From: Maridesulfovibrio ferrireducens
GTDB taxonomy: Bacteria; Desulfobacterota; Desulfovibrionia; Desulfovibrionales; Desulfovibrionaceae
Length of the DNA stretch: 64,000 nucleotides
Reading direction: 5' to 3'
NCBI RefSeq assembly: GCF_900101105.1
Contig: NZ_FNGA01000004.1
Coordinates: 62,001 to 126,000, forward strand
Positions within the stretch are counted from its first letter, which is position 1. Every line of letters begins with the position of its first letter. A program made the translations under genes and the position numbers. The notes under the pieces were generated by a model. The model saw nothing but the letters and a program-made list of their open reading frames with translations. It searched no databases and was not told the DNA's origin. Positions 36,325 through 44,957 of this stretch are shown piece after piece.

Positions 36325-36402
36325 TGGCGTCCCCAAGGGGATTTGAACCCCTGTCGCCGGCGTGAAAGGCCGGTGTCCTGGGCCAGGCTAGACGATGGGG
36401 AC
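36325..36402 (-). tRNA. tRNA-Glu (UUC), copy 2
   Basis: Identical to copy 1 except one base in the D loop (plus-strand CTGGGCC instead of CTAGGCC). Same acceptor, anticodon UUC and encoded CCA. Confidence 0.95.
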
Positions 36403-36511
36403 GCATCTTAAATATCGTACCTGCTTCTGTGAGCCTGATCACATTGTTGAAGCGGGTTGTGTTGCTGTCAGCTCGACTCTATTGGCTTAGCGAGTCTTCA
36501 TGTTTTTTGAT

Positions 36512-36589
<78 letters not shown>

Positions 36590-36610
36590 GCATTATCAAA
36601 AACATGTTGC

Positions 36611-36685
36611 TGGTAGGGACACAAGGACTCGAACCTTGATTGACGGAATCAGAATCCGCTGTCCTGCCAATTGAACGATGTCCCT
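36611..36685 (-). tRNA. tRNA-Gln (CUG), copy 2
   Basis: Identical to tRNA-Gln copy 1 over all 75 nt, including the encoded CCA. It is the 5'-most tRNA of the minus-strand group. Confidence 0.93.
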
Positions 36686-36757
36686 GCAACGAGAAGAGTG
36701 TTTATTTGGATTAGCTCTCGCTGTCAATAACAATCTTCAAATATTTTGAAAATAAGC

Positions 36758-37105
36758 TTAAACTGCTTTCGCCATAGCGCGGGTGCGTTTTTTAAGCTTG
36801 TTGATTTTGCGACGTAAAAGAGTGCGATCCTTGCGAGATTCAACTTTAACTTTGTCTGCACGCATGGTTTTGATCTGACCTTTGATGGTAAGGATCTGAT
36901 CTTTGTAAGGGGATACTGCGCCTTCTTCTTCAACGATTTCAAGAAATTCTTTAACGTTGGTGATGATGGTGTCTTTGTCCATTCCAGATACGCCGGCAAT
37001 CAAAGGCATCTTGTTGATGCAGAGTTCGCGGAGTTCTTTGGTGGTCAATTTGTCAAGGGGTTTCTTAAGTGCAAGACTTTCGAGTGTTACTTTTTCTTCG
37101 CTCAT
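36758..37105 (-). CDS. Small basic protein with Rho-N/SAP-like helical start, unknown function
   Basis: 115 aa. LDKLTTKELRELCINK followed by ITNVKEFLEIV is reminiscent of the helix-extended-helix found in Rho N-terminal (SAP-like) domains. The C-terminal half is strongly basic (RKDRTLLRRKINKLKKRTRAM), suggesting nucleic-acid binding. No enzyme motif is present. An AGGAGA ribosome site precedes the ATG. It lies 36 bp after the DUF721 gene on the same strand, probably in one operon, and 70 bp before the tRNA-Gln gene. Confidence 0.7.
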   Translation of the reverse strand: MSEEKVTLESLALKKPLDKLTTKELRELCINKMPLIAGVSGMDKDTIITNVKEFLEIVEEEGAVSPYKDQILTIKGQIKTMRADKVKVESRKDRTLLRRKINKLKKRTRAMAKAV

Positions 37106-37141
37106 GATATTCTCCTTAGTGCCGTCTCCGGCTATGAAATC

Positions 37142-37645
37142 TTATGAATTTTCAAACAGACGGACGTACTTCAGATAACATCTGCCGACCGCCGATTCTG
37201 GATCAAATTTGTCTTTCATCCCGCCAATATTTTCGGGCTTCTTGATCTTGGGTCTTTGGATAGGGGTTCGCTTTAATTTGTACCCGTCCAATGGAACCCT
37301 GCCGTTTAACAGCTCGAATAGTACTTTGTCAAAGACTTCTTCACCAAAAAATGAATTAATTCTTAATAGAATCTCCGGGGCGAAGTAAGAAAGTTCTTGC
37401 GCCGCGACTGAATCTTCTGCTGCAAGGATCAGGGTAGTCTTGCGGTGACCAAGTGGTTTCGCGAATTCCGCAAGTTCTCCCATCAGTTCCGGCCAAGCTT
37501 TCCACAGCTTTGGAATCATGAGCTTGTGGTTACCGTCAAGGACGGAAACAAAGTCGCTCATGGCCTCGCCCATAGTGCGTAGCGCACGTTGGCGTGGATG
37601 GAAGTGCCTTTTTCTTGGGCCGGTGTATTTTGCTTTTCTAACCAT
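37142..37645 (-). CDS. DUF721 / DciA-like protein
   Basis: 167 aa. The core LWKAWPELMGELAEFAKPLGHRKTTLILAAEDSVAAQELSYFAPEILLRIN fits the DUF721 (PF05258) pattern: a conserved Trp, a G-x-L/I-x-x-H/F turn, a 'L.v...s..wa.EL......il..iN' strand-helix unit. DUF721 proteins include DciA, the ancestral loader of the DnaB helicase, so a role in replication is plausible. The N-terminus is basic, the C-terminus has a Lys/Pro-rich linker. It is divergent from sahR. Confidence 0.75.
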   Translation of the reverse strand: MVRKAKYTGPRKRHFHPRQRALRTMGEAMSDFVSVLDGNHKLMIPKLWKAWPELMGELAEFAKPLGHRKTTLILAAEDSVAAQELSYFAPEILLRINSFFGEEVFDKVLFELLNGRVPLDGYKLKRTPIQRPKIKKPENIGGMKDKFDPESAVGRCYLKYVRLFENS

Positions 37646-37744
37646 AGTCTAGTCGTGAAAAAAATGTTAATTCAATAAAGATTGTCTATACATTAAATGC
37701 GCTGATTGCAATGTATTCCATGCTGTTTAGCTTATCAAAATAAT

Positions 37745-37758
37745 CATCATATATGATG
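37745..37758. promoter_or_regulatory. Palindromic operator candidate for SahR
   Basis: CATCATATATGATG is a perfect 14-bp palindrome 40 bp upstream of a probable promoter of sahR-ahcY. ArsR-family dimers, including SahR, bind AT-rich palindromes of this size next to their own operon. Confidence 0.45.
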
Positions 37759-37796
37759 TGAAATGTTACCGCGCTGTATATTTTATTTATTTCTGC

Positions 37797-37825
37797 TTGA
37801 CGGTTCTTTGGGTGGTGGGTATTGG
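37797..37825 (+). promoter_or_regulatory. Putative sigma-70 promoter of sahR-ahcY
   Basis: TTGACG, 17-bp spacer, TATTGG. The -35 element is strong and the -10 weak. Transcription would start about 60 nt before ATG 37896. Confidence 0.4.
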
Positions 37826-37895
37826 TTGCAAACATTGCTATATAAAGATGTTGTTATATTGTTACTTTTTATGTCGTTGCATGGCGAGGTTGAGG

Positions 37896-38807
37896 ATGGA
37901 AATATTAAAATTCAGCAAAGCGTTGTCCGATGAAATCAGAGTCAGATTGCTGGCTATGCTTCGTGATAACGAGCTTAACGTTGGTGAGGTCGTCCAGGTT
38001 CTCGGGATGTCTCAGCCACGGGTTTCGCGCCATCTTAAGATTCTTCATGAGAGCGGTTTGCTGGAATCCAGAAGAGAAGGTTTGTGGAATTTTTATCGCC
38101 TTGCTCAGTCCGGTGCAGGCCAGCGATTTTCTGATTCTATCAGCTGGCTGATTGAAAATGAGACTGAAGTTTTAGCTGATAAGCGCCGTGTTATTGAAGT
38201 TCTGGCTGAACGCAACATGGAAACACGCAAGTTTTTTGATGAAATTGCTGAGGACTGGGAACACCTTCAGCGTAATGTTTTTGGTGATTTCAATCTTAAT
38301 TCCGAATTGCTTGGTTTTATGAAAGACTGTTCGGTCGGGGTTGATCTCGGATGCGGTAACGGAGCTTTTCTTGGCGATATGCTGGTAAAGTGTAAATCGG
38401 TTATAGGTGTCGACAGTTCCCGCAAAATGCTGGAGCTAGCTTCCAATCGCATTGGTGATAATCCTGAGGTCAGTCTTCGTATCGGTGAGCTTACTCATTT
38501 GCCGCTTCGCGACTGGGAAGCTGATTTCGCTGTTATTTCAATGGTTCTGCATCATTTGCCAAATCCTGACAGGGCTGTTTCGGAAGCTGCAAGGGTTCTG
38601 ACTCGCGGTGGCAGGTTGGTTGTTGCAGATTTTGTCATACACTCTAATGAAAAGATGCGCACCGAATATGGTGACCGCAGACTTGGTTTTTCAGAAGAGG
38701 AACTTCGAGGGTGGATGGATGAGGCCGGACTCGGCACTATTACAACTCATCTCTTCCCTGTGAAGGAAGGACTTACTGTCTTGGTTTACGTCGCAGAAAA
38801 ACAATAG
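37896..38807 (+). CDS. sahR: SahR-type regulator: ArsR HTH fused to SAM/SAH-binding methyltransferase-like domain
   Basis: 303 aa from ATG 37896; GAGG seven bases upstream decides this start over a longer frame to 37758. Residues 1-90 are an ArsR winged helix (ALSDEIRVRLLAML, then GMSQPRVSRHLKILHESGLL). Residues about 140-300 are a class I methyltransferase fold with motif I VDLGCGNGAFLG. Desulfovibrionales carry SahR, an ArsR regulator with such a domain that senses S-adenosylhomocysteine and controls S-adenosylmethionine-cycle genes; the position 36 bp upstream of ahcY supports that identity. An active methyltransferase remains an alternative. A palindrome at 37745 may be its operator. Confidence 0.82.
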   Translation: MEILKFSKALSDEIRVRLLAMLRDNELNVGEVVQVLGMSQPRVSRHLKILHESGLLESRREGLWNFYRLAQSGAGQRFSDSISWLIENETEVLADKRRVIEVLAERNMETRKFFDEIAEDWEHLQRNVFGDFNLNSELLGFMKDCSVGVDLGCGNGAFLGDMLVKCKSVIGVDSSRKMLELASNRIGDNPEVSLRIGELTHLPLRDWEADFAVISMVLHHLPNPDRAVSEAARVLTRGGRLVVADFVIHSNEKMRTEYGDRRLGFSEEELRGWMDEAGLGTITTHLFPVKEGLTVLVYVAEKQ

Positions 38808-38843
38808 TGGGCGTGCAGCCCGTAAAAAAACTTGGAGGATACA

Positions 38844-40262
38844 ATGCTTAAACTAGATCCTAAAATGGATAACAAAGTCGCTGACATGTCTCTTGCTGAA
38901 TGGGGCAACAAAGAAATGCAGCTTTCCGAACGTGAAGTGCCGGGTCTTATGGCTCTGCGTGAAAAGTTCGGTACGGAAAAACCTCTGAAAGGTCTTAAGA
39001 TCATGGGCAGCCTGCACATGACTATCCAGACTGCAATGCTCATCGAGACTCTTGCTGAACTCGGCGCTGATCTTCGCTGGGCTTCTTGTAATATTTTTTC
39101 CACTCAGGACCACGCCGCAGCTGCCATTGCAGCAAACGGAACTTCTAAAGTTTTTGCTTGGAAGGGTGAAAGTCTGGAAGAATTCTGGTGGTGTACTGAA
39201 CAGGCTTTGACATGGCCCGACGGTTCCGGTCCTGACCTCATCGTAGATGACGGCGGCGACGCAACTCTTATGGTTCATAAAGGTGTTCAGGCTGAGAAAG
39301 ATCCTTCCATGCTTGAAAAGAAATACGACAACAAAGAATTTCAGCTTGTTATCAATCGCTTGAAAGCTTCTGTTGCTGAAAATCCATCTAAATGGACTGA
39401 TATAGCTAAAAAAATTCAGGGTGTTTCTGAAGAAACAACCACAGGCGTACATCGTTTGTATCAGATGCAGGCCGCAGGCGAACTTCTTTTCCCTGCAATC
39501 AATGTTAACGATTCTGTGACCAAATCCAAGTTTGATAACCTTTACGGTTGCCGCGAGTCTCTGGCTGACGGAATCAAACGTGCAACTGATATCATGATTG
39601 CGGGTAAAATCGTTGTTGTCATCGGTTACGGTGATGTTGGTAAGGGTTGTGCTCAGTCCATGCGCGGCTTTGGTGCTCGTGTCATCATTACTGAAGTTGA
39701 CCCGATTTGTGCTCTTCAGGCTGCAATGGAAGGTTATGAAGTCACCCCAATGGCGAAAGCTGTTGAACGCGGAGATGTTTTTGTTACCTGCACAGGTAAC
39801 TACCACGTTATCACAGGTGAACACATTGCTCAGATGAAAGATGAAGCAATTATTTGCAACATCGGTCACTTCGATAATGAAATCGAAATGGCTTATCTTG
39901 AGGACAATCCTAAATCTAAGAAGATTGAAATTAAACCTCAGGTTGATAAATGGGTTCTTGAATCCGGTAAATCTGTAATCGTTCTTGCTGAAGGACGTCT
40001 GGTCAACCTCGGTTGTGCTACCGGTCACCCCAGCTTTGTAATGAGTAACAGCTTCACTAATCAGGTTCTTGCACAGATTGACCTTGCTCAGAATACCTAT
40101 GAGCCATGCGTTATGATTCTTTCCAAGAAGCTTGATGAAGAAGTTGCGCGTCTGCATCTTGGGCGTCTCGGAGTTGAGCTTGAAGTTCTTTCAAAAGAAC
40201 AGGCAGACTACATCAGCGTTGATGTTGAAGGCCCTTACAAACCGAACCACTATCGCTACTAA
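38844..40262 (+). CDS. ahcY: Adenosylhomocysteinase (S-adenosylhomocysteine hydrolase)
   Basis: 472 aa from ATG 38844, eight bases after GGAGG; the in-frame TTG at 38832 overlaps the ribosome site. It cleaves S-adenosylhomocysteine to adenosine and homocysteine with bound NAD. Seen: the substrate region [25 protein letters not shown], the NAD loop [11 protein letters not shown], and the family C-terminus KPNHYRY. It is co-oriented with sahR and should be de-repressed when S-adenosylhomocysteine builds up. The long hairpin after it ends the operon. Confidence 0.97.
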   Translation: MLKLDPKMDNKVADMSLAEWGNKEMQLSEREVPGLMALREKFGTEKPLKGLKIMGSLHMTIQTAMLIETLAELGADLRWASCNIFSTQDHAAAAIAANGTSKVFAWKGESLEEFWWCTEQALTWPDGSGPDLIVDDGGDATLMVHKGVQAEKDPSMLEKKYDNKEFQLVINRLKASVAENPSKWTDIAKKIQGVSEETTTGVHRLYQMQAAGELLFPAINVNDSVTKSKFDNLYGCRESLADGIKRATDIMIAGKIVVVIGYGDVGKGCAQSMRGFGARVIITEVDPICALQAAMEGYEVTPMAKAVERGDVFVTCTGNYHVITGEHIAQMKDEAIICNIGHFDNEIEMAYLEDNPKSKKIEIKPQVDKWVLESGKSVIVLAEGRLVNLGCATGHPSFVMSNSFTNQVLAQIDLAQNTYEPCVMILSKKLDEEVARLHLGRLGVELEVLSKEQADYISVDVEGPYKPNHYRY

Positions 40263-40317
40263 TTAAAATAGCGGATTTCATGCTACTTTGAAGTCCACTT
40301 TTTTTAATAATAATTTA

Positions 40318-40388
40318 TATGGTCCATCCGTTCTAAGAGCTTGTTGTTTCAGATAAAAAAGCTCTTGATCGGGTGGACCATTGTTTTT
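40318..40388 (+). terminator. Long bipartite terminator after ahcY
   Basis: Outer stem ATGGTCCA-CC / GGGTGGACCAT and inner stem AAGAGCTT/AAGCTCTT, then TTGTTTTTT. Confidence 0.75.
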
Positions 40389-40402
40389 TATAATAATTAA
40401 CC

Positions 40403-40430
40403 TTGACTTTTGATACAGAATGAGTAGATA
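40403..40430 (+). promoter_or_regulatory. Putative sigma-70 promoter of the DEAD-box gene
   Basis: TTGACT, 16-bp spacer, TAGATA. It lies just after the ahcY terminator and 192 bp before the start codon. Confidence 0.5.
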
Positions 40431-40621
40431 GACCTCACCTCAGCGTGACTGGACTCACGGAAATCCTCTTTGCCATTCTTTGGCAAATCTACTCCGCACC
40501 AAGCCGGATTAAGATTAAATTCATGTTCCAGAGCCTCAGATAAATACCCTCCGAAATAATCGGAATACGACCGCCGTCACGCGCCGTCGTTATATATTGT
40601 CCTTTCACATCAGGAATACTT

Positions 40622-41941
40622 GTGAATTTTGATTCATTTTCTTTTGACCGGCGCTTAGTCACCGGAATCAACTCTTGCGGCTATACTACGCCAACTCCTA
40701 TTCAAGTCCGTGCAATCCCCGAAGTCCTTAAAGGTCGGGATGTTATGGGACTGGCTCAGACAGGAACCGGGAAAACCGCTGCCTTTGCTTTGCCTATCCT
40801 TCAACGTTTGCTGGATAACAAAGCTCCTAATCAGGGGCCTGTCCGCGCTTTGGTGCTTGCTCCTACTCGTGAACTGGCTTTGCAGATTCATGAAAATTTT
40901 ATCGCTCTGGGAAAACAGTCCGGCATCCGCAGCGCAGCTGTGTTCGGAGGCGTCGGTATCAATCCTCAGATTAAAGCAGCCAACAAAGCGACTATTATAG
41001 TTGCATGCCCGGGTCGACTTATCGATCTTCTTAATCAGGGCGTGCTCAAACTTGATAAAGTTGATGTTCTGGTGCTTGATGAAGCAGATCGCATGCTTGA
41101 TATGGGTTTTATGCCTGATATCAAAAAAATTATTGCCCGTCTGCCTGTAACTCGTCAGAACTTGTTGTTCTCAGCGACTATGCCCCATGATATCCGTGAT
41201 CTCGCAGGTAAGATTCTTGTGAATCCTGCTACTGTTCAGGTGTCCAACACTGCTCCTGCTGTAAACGTAGGACATGAATTTTATCCTGTGCATCCTGGGT
41301 TGAAAGCTGCTTTTCTGGAAACTCTTCTTGATGTAACCCGTTACGAGAGTGTTCTTATTTTTACGCGTACTAAGCATCGGGCTAAGAATTTAGCTAGAAA
41401 GCTCAGTTTCAGAGGGCATGAAGCTACATTTTTGCAGGGCAACATGAGTCAAAATCAGCGTCAGCGTGCTCTTGACGGGTTCAAAGACGGTACTTTTAAA
41501 GTCATGGTCGCAACTGATATTGCTGCCCGCGGAATTGATTGTGACCGCATCACACATGTTATCAACTTTGATGTGCCTGACACAGCCGAAACGTATACTC
41601 ACCGTATTGGCCGTACCGGCCGTGCCGGTCGTAGCGGAATGGCTTTGAGTCTGGTGACAAGTGATGATGAACGCTTGATGCGTGAAATTGAAAAAATTGT
41701 TGGTAAATCTATTGACCGTCGCAAGGTTGCTGAGTTTGATTATGATCAGCCTTGTAAAAGTCAGCCGGCTCTCGATAGACGCCGTCCCGCTCCTGCCGGA
41801 GCTGGTAAGCGTTCTTACGGATCTGATAAAAAACGTACTCCGGCTGATAGTCGCAGGCGTTCAGGCAAGCCATCCGGTAAACCTTCCGGTAAACCGGCCG
41901 GCAGAGCGTCTGGAAAGCCTACTGGGCGTGTAAAACGTTAG
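40622..41941 (+). CDS. rhlE: DEAD-box ATP-dependent RNA helicase (RhlE type)
   Basis: 439 aa from GTG 40622 (AGGA upstream). All motifs are present in order: Q motif TPIQ, I AQTGTGKT, Ia PTRELA, Ib/GG, II VLDEADRMLDMGF, III SATMP, IV IFTRT, V VATDIAARGID, VI HRIGRTGR. The C-terminal tail is basic and low-complexity (repeats of SGKP/AGR), typical of RhlE-like helicases for RNA binding. It unwinds RNA duplexes in ribosome assembly or decay. The long leader and the RRM-protein gene downstream suggest a cold or stress-related RNA remodelling role. Confidence 0.93.
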   Translation: MNFDSFSFDRRLVTGINSCGYTTPTPIQVRAIPEVLKGRDVMGLAQTGTGKTAAFALPILQRLLDNKAPNQGPVRALVLAPTRELALQIHENFIALGKQSGIRSAAVFGGVGINPQIKAANKATIIVACPGRLIDLLNQGVLKLDKVDVLVLDEADRMLDMGFMPDIKKIIARLPVTRQNLLFSATMPHDIRDLAGKILVNPATVQVSNTAPAVNVGHEFYPVHPGLKAAFLETLLDVTRYESVLIFTRTKHRAKNLARKLSFRGHEATFLQGNMSQNQRQRALDGFKDGTFKVMVATDIAARGIDCDRITHVINFDVPDTAETYTHRIGRTGRAGRSGMALSLVTSDDERLMREIEKIVGKSIDRRKVAEFDYDQPCKSQPALDRRRPAPAGAGKRSYGSDKKRTPADSRRRSGKPSGKPSGKPAGRASGKPTGRVKR

Positions 41942-42136
41942 TAATGGCTGGAGAGTGAGTTATGAGAAGTTATTTAAAGTTTCTTTTACTTTGGTAATAA
42001 TTCTCCTTGACTTGTCTCGGATATTGGTACAAAGTCTACTTTATTGCATCGATGACCTCTATGAAGGCATCGATAAAGAAGACAGATATATCAAGGAGCA
42101 GCGTAGCATCTTGAGTGCTGTCCTTTTTTATATCAA

Positions 42137-42154
42137 ATGGCACATGGGTGCCAT
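42137..42154 (+). promoter_or_regulatory. Hairpin in the leader of the RRM-protein gene
   Basis: ATGGCAC-ATGG-GTGCCAT, a perfect 7-bp stem, 30 nt upstream of ATG 42184. It has no T-run, so it is not a terminator; it may be part of a structured 5' leader affecting translation. Confidence 0.4.
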
Positions 42155-42183
42155 GCATCATCACTTTTTATGGAGAATATTGA

Positions 42184-42447
42184 ATGTCTAAGAACATCTA
42201 TGTAGGCAACTTGCCCTGGTCAGCTAGTGAAGACGACGTCCGCGCAGCTTTTGAAGCTTTCGGTGAAGTCATTTCTGTTAAACTTATCGAAGATAGAGAA
42301 ACAGGCCGCCCACGCGGTTTCGGTTTCGTCGAAATGGACGATGCCGGTGCTCTCGAAGCTATCGATAACCTTGACGGTAAAGATTTTGACGGTCGTAACC
42401 TTAAGGTTAACGAAGCTAAACCTCGCGCAGAACGTCCACGCTGGTAG
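42184..42447 (+). CDS. Small RRM RNA-binding protein
   Basis: 87 aa, a single RNA-recognition motif. RNP2 is IYVGNL at residues 4-9 and RNP1 is RGFGFVEM at about 43-50, with the aromatic residues that stack on RNA bases present. Such stand-alone RRM proteins are abundant and often cold-inducible in Desulfovibrio and cyanobacteria, where they act as RNA chaperones. It follows the DEAD-box gene by 242 bp of leader and ends at a strong terminator. Confidence 0.93.
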   Translation: MSKNIYVGNLPWSASEDDVRAAFEAFGEVISVKLIEDRETGRPRGFGFVEMDDAGALEAIDNLDGKDFDGRNLKVNEAKPRAERPRW

Positions 42448-42480
42448 TATCCAGTATATAGGCAGAATTTCTGCTCTTTT

Positions 42481-42520
42481 CGCCCGCTCCCCATTAGGGA
42501 AGCGGGCGTTTCTTTTTTTG
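42481..42520 (+). terminator. Rho-independent terminator after the RRM gene
   Basis: Stem CGCCCGCT..CCC/GGG..AGCGGGCG with loop ATTA, followed by TTTCTTTTTTT. Confidence 0.9.
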
Positions 42521-42595
42521 ATCTTGCCGTTTTATGCCCGGCATGATTAAACCTGAATTAGTAATAGCTAAGTCTGTAATCTCTTGGAGCGCAAA

Positions 42596-43564
42596 ATGTT
42601 TCGCAAATTATTTTTTATCATTATAATTCTTTTTGTTTTTCCTACATTATGCAGTGCTGAAACAGCCTCCTTAAAAGTCTCGTCTTTTGTTTCTCAAACA
42701 GGCGGGAATTTTTTTAACGCAAGCGTTCTTTCGGATGACGATGCCGCCACCGGATGGGTCGTCAACGCAGAAAACAAGGGGACAGGGCAGTGGTTACAGT
42801 TTTCTTTCTCGCAGGCAGTAGTTGTTGATTCAATTATTTTTCGTAATGGAATAGATTTAGATTCAAAACTTAATCAGGTTAGCAGGGTCAAAGGTATAGA
42901 TGTCTCCTTTGGTGGGGTTCACAGGCAGTCTTTGACACTAAAAAATATTTTTCAAAAGCAAAAAATTGAAGCTGTTAAGTGCATAGCTGACAGTCTCGAA
43001 TTCACGATTAATTCGGTATATTCTGATGGTAAAAGTGGTAAAGCAGGGGTCTCGGAAGTATTAGTTGAATATCATTTTCCTACAGCAGAAGAAAAAGTTG
43101 CTTTGGTCGTTAGCAAAAAACCAAAGAAAGAAATTCCTCATTTATCAGCTAAGCAAAAAGAACTTCTTGCCGCAAAAATGGTTAAGCTCGAGAAAGAACG
43201 TATTTTACTTGGAGAAATGAAAACTTTCTTTGATAAATTTTACTCGGCGTTTGTAACTATAAATGAAGATTATCCACACATGTTTGTGGAAGCAGAATTT
43301 TTACGTGAAAGTTCGTATTTTGAAAGTTTCAGGTCAATGCTTAAAAAACGCGGCGTGCTTAAAAAATATCAGGAAGCCGTGGTTTCCACTTCCGGTCTCC
43401 GGTTCAACATTCGAACTAAAACTGTTAACGAAGTTGAACTGTGGGTTAAAGGTTATTATACTGTGATCTTTGATCTTAAAGATAATAAAGTTACCGAAAA
43501 TTCGCTTTATATTCTTAAGAAGGAATATGGCGAGTGGAAGGTTAAAAGCAAATTCGAGTACTAG
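42596..43564 (+). CDS. Exported protein with discoidin-like (NADase-type glycan-binding) domain
   Basis: 322 aa from ATG 42596 (GGAG upstream; an in-frame TTG at 42584 overlaps that site). Signal peptide with a run of Ile/Phe, cleavage after CSA. Residues about 25-150 look like a galactose-binding, F5/8-C-like fold: ASVLSDDDAATGWV, then GTGQWLQFSFSQAVVVDSIIFRNG. Many bacterial proteins with this 'NADase-type glycan-binding' module exist. The region 175-230 is a Lys-rich helix and the rest an alpha/beta domain, perhaps SnoaL/NTF2-like. Function unknown. It is monocistronic and followed by a terminator. Confidence 0.7.
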   Translation: MFRKLFFIIIILFVFPTLCSAETASLKVSSFVSQTGGNFFNASVLSDDDAATGWVVNAENKGTGQWLQFSFSQAVVVDSIIFRNGIDLDSKLNQVSRVKGIDVSFGGVHRQSLTLKNIFQKQKIEAVKCIADSLEFTINSVYSDGKSGKAGVSEVLVEYHFPTAEEKVALVVSKKPKKEIPHLSAKQKELLAAKMVKLEKERILLGEMKTFFDKFYSAFVTINEDYPHMFVEAEFLRESSYFESFRSMLKKRGVLKKYQEAVVSTSGLRFNIRTKTVNEVELWVKGYYTVIFDLKDNKVTENSLYILKKEYGEWKVKSKFEY

Positions 43565-43580
43565 ATAAAAATTTACATAC

Positions 43581-43625
43581 AAAAAAAGCCCTCCGCAGAT
43601 AATCCTGCGGAGGGCTTTTTTTTGT
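43581..43625. terminator. Bidirectional rho-independent terminator
   Basis: AAAAAGCCCTCCGCAG/CTGCGGAGGGCTTTTT with loop ATAATC, A-run on the left and T-run on the right. It lies between convergent genes. Confidence 0.92.
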
Positions 43626-43646
43626 TTATTTTTTAGAACTTGATTA

Positions 43647-44870
43647 TTAATGCGTGTGATGTGTCCAGTATTCTACATCCGGACTGATGTGTAACAAACC
43701 TAATTCCTGTCCAACTTCAATCAGGAATATCGCGCTGAAGCAGATGATCAGGATTATTCCTGTCATTTTGCGAAAGCTTCCCTCTTTTGAATATTTCCAG
43801 ACAATGAATCCTGGAAGAATTCCGAAGATGATACATTCTCCAACTCCGCCGACAAGGTTGATGGCAACGAGGAAGATATCAGGGTAGATCAGAGCGACCA
43901 GAAGCGGAGGTATAAATGACAGACACCAGACTAAAGTTTTATTTTTAGTTCCCGCGTATGTGACAGTAAGATCTCTCATGAAGCTCATGAGGGCCGTTCC
44001 GTTAGCCATAAATGCTGTGGACATAGCGATTAGAGCAAACGCGAGGGCTACATAAGTAAATGCCGGAGTTTTGAGCAGCATTTCAAGGGGAATTGTTGCC
44101 GGCTGGTTTTTACCGAAGGCGGTGATCAGGTCAATTCCATCGGGAGAGGATAGTGGGAGTGCTCCGAGAACTACAAGTAGCCAAGTCAGGTTCATAACCA
44201 TGCCGATGGTTGTTCCGCCGATAATTGCGGTACGAATTTTTTTCCGGTCGTGATTAAGAGTTCGGCAGATACTTGGAATTATGTTGTGAAAATGAAAGGC
44301 CATCAACAGAACGGGAAGTCCTGCCGGTACGTAGGTCCAATCAAATTTGGCAAGATTTTCAGACGAAACATCCGGGACGACCATAAAAACGAGCATGCCG
44401 AAAGTAATCCACATAGCGGTAACCATGTATGGAGTACACTTTTTCATCATCATCATGCCGAAGGCAGTCATGCCTGTTACCACTAAAAAATAAAGAGTCA
44501 TGACAACGGGTTGTGAGACTGAAGATTGCAAACTCATTATGATGGAGGAAATTCCGGCAAGATAAGCTACAAGTATGCCGTATAGAAGAATCATGTTTGC
44601 TACGATAGTAACCCATTTACCTATCGAGCCTAGTTCTTCTTTAAAAAAGGTGGGCAAGTCAGCATGCTCATTGGTGGTCAGGCTTTTCTGTTCGGAATAA
44701 ATGAGAGCGGTATAGGTCATCAGCAGCCACATCACTATAGTTGCGGCAATTGACGGCAGTAATCCGGCTGCGCATAAATTTACAGGCAGGGCAAGAATTC
44801 CCGCCCCGAGCATGTTACCAACAACTACGAACATCATAGCCATTGCAGATACTGGTTTATCTTGGGTCAT
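43647..44870 (-). CDS. Aromatic amino-acid permease (HAAAP family)
   Basis: 407 aa with about 11 TM helices, the fold and length of Mtr/TyrP transporters. Starts with the family's N-terminal helix break (VVVGNMLGAGILALPVN) and has AFHFHNIIPSICR in the middle, matching the HAAAP pattern. It imports Trp or Tyr with protons across the cytoplasmic membrane. Strong AGGAG precedes its ATG. It lies directly downstream of aspA on the same strand; both serve amino-acid use. Serine/threonine transport by the related SdaC/TdcC group cannot be ruled out. Confidence 0.78.
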   Translation of the reverse strand: MTQDKPVSAMAMMFVVVGNMLGAGILALPVNLCAAGLLPSIAATIVMWLLMTYTALIYSEQKSLTTNEHADLPTFFKEELGSIGKWVTIVANMILLYGILVAYLAGISSIIMSLQSSVSQPVVMTLYFLVVTGMTAFGMMMMKKCTPYMVTAMWITFGMLVFMVVPDVSSENLAKFDWTYVPAGLPVLLMAFHFHNIIPSICRTLNHDRKKIRTAIIGGTTIGMVMNLTWLLVVLGALPLSSPDGIDLITAFGKNQPATIPLEMLLKTPAFTYVALAFALIAMSTAFMANGTALMSFMRDLTVTYAGTKNKTLVWCLSFIPPLLVALIYPDIFLVAINLVGGVGECIIFGILPGFIVWKYSKEGSFRKMTGIILIICFSAIFLIEVGQELGLLHISPDVEYWTHHTH

Positions 44871-44916
44871 TCAGAACTCCTTTAGGGGCGGTTCATTCGT
44901 GAACGGGAAAATCAGT

Positions 44917-44949
44917 AAGGATTGCAAGGTTTGACCCCTTGCAACCCTT
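44917..44949 (-). terminator. Possible terminator after aspA
   Basis: On the minus strand AAGGGTTGCAAGG/CCTTGCAATCCTT with a GGTCAAA loop. The T-run that follows is poor (CTGATTTT), so some read-through to the permease gene is likely. Confidence 0.5.
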
Positions 44950-44957
44950 ATTAATAA

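Larger units (their letters stand above)
40263..40621 (+). other. Intergenic region: ahcY terminator and long leader of the DEAD-box gene
   Basis: 359 bp without a protein gene. It contains the ahcY terminator, a good promoter at 40403-40430 and about 185 nt of leader RNA upstream of GTG 40622. The leader has several short inverted repeats (TTTGCCATTC/TTTGGCAAAT among them) and may control helicase expression, as long leaders do for cold-induced RNA helicases. Confidence 0.5.

Noticed and set aside
37646-37895. S-adenosylhomocysteine or S-adenosylmethionine riboswitch upstream of sahR-ahcY
   Set aside because: No conserved core could be matched; a palindromic operator for the adjacent SahR regulator explains control better.
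38853-40157. 434-codon open frame on the minus strand within ahcY
   Set aside because: It is exactly antisense to a highly conserved gene, has no family features and follows from the third-position bias of ahcY.
42046-42074. Repeated GCATCGAT in the RRM leader as an operator
   Set aside because: Only two short copies with poor symmetry; chance occurrence is likely, kept only as a remark.
41955-42191. 78-codon frame before the RRM gene
   Set aside because: No ribosome site and no family; the region reads better as the RRM leader, whose hairpin it contains.
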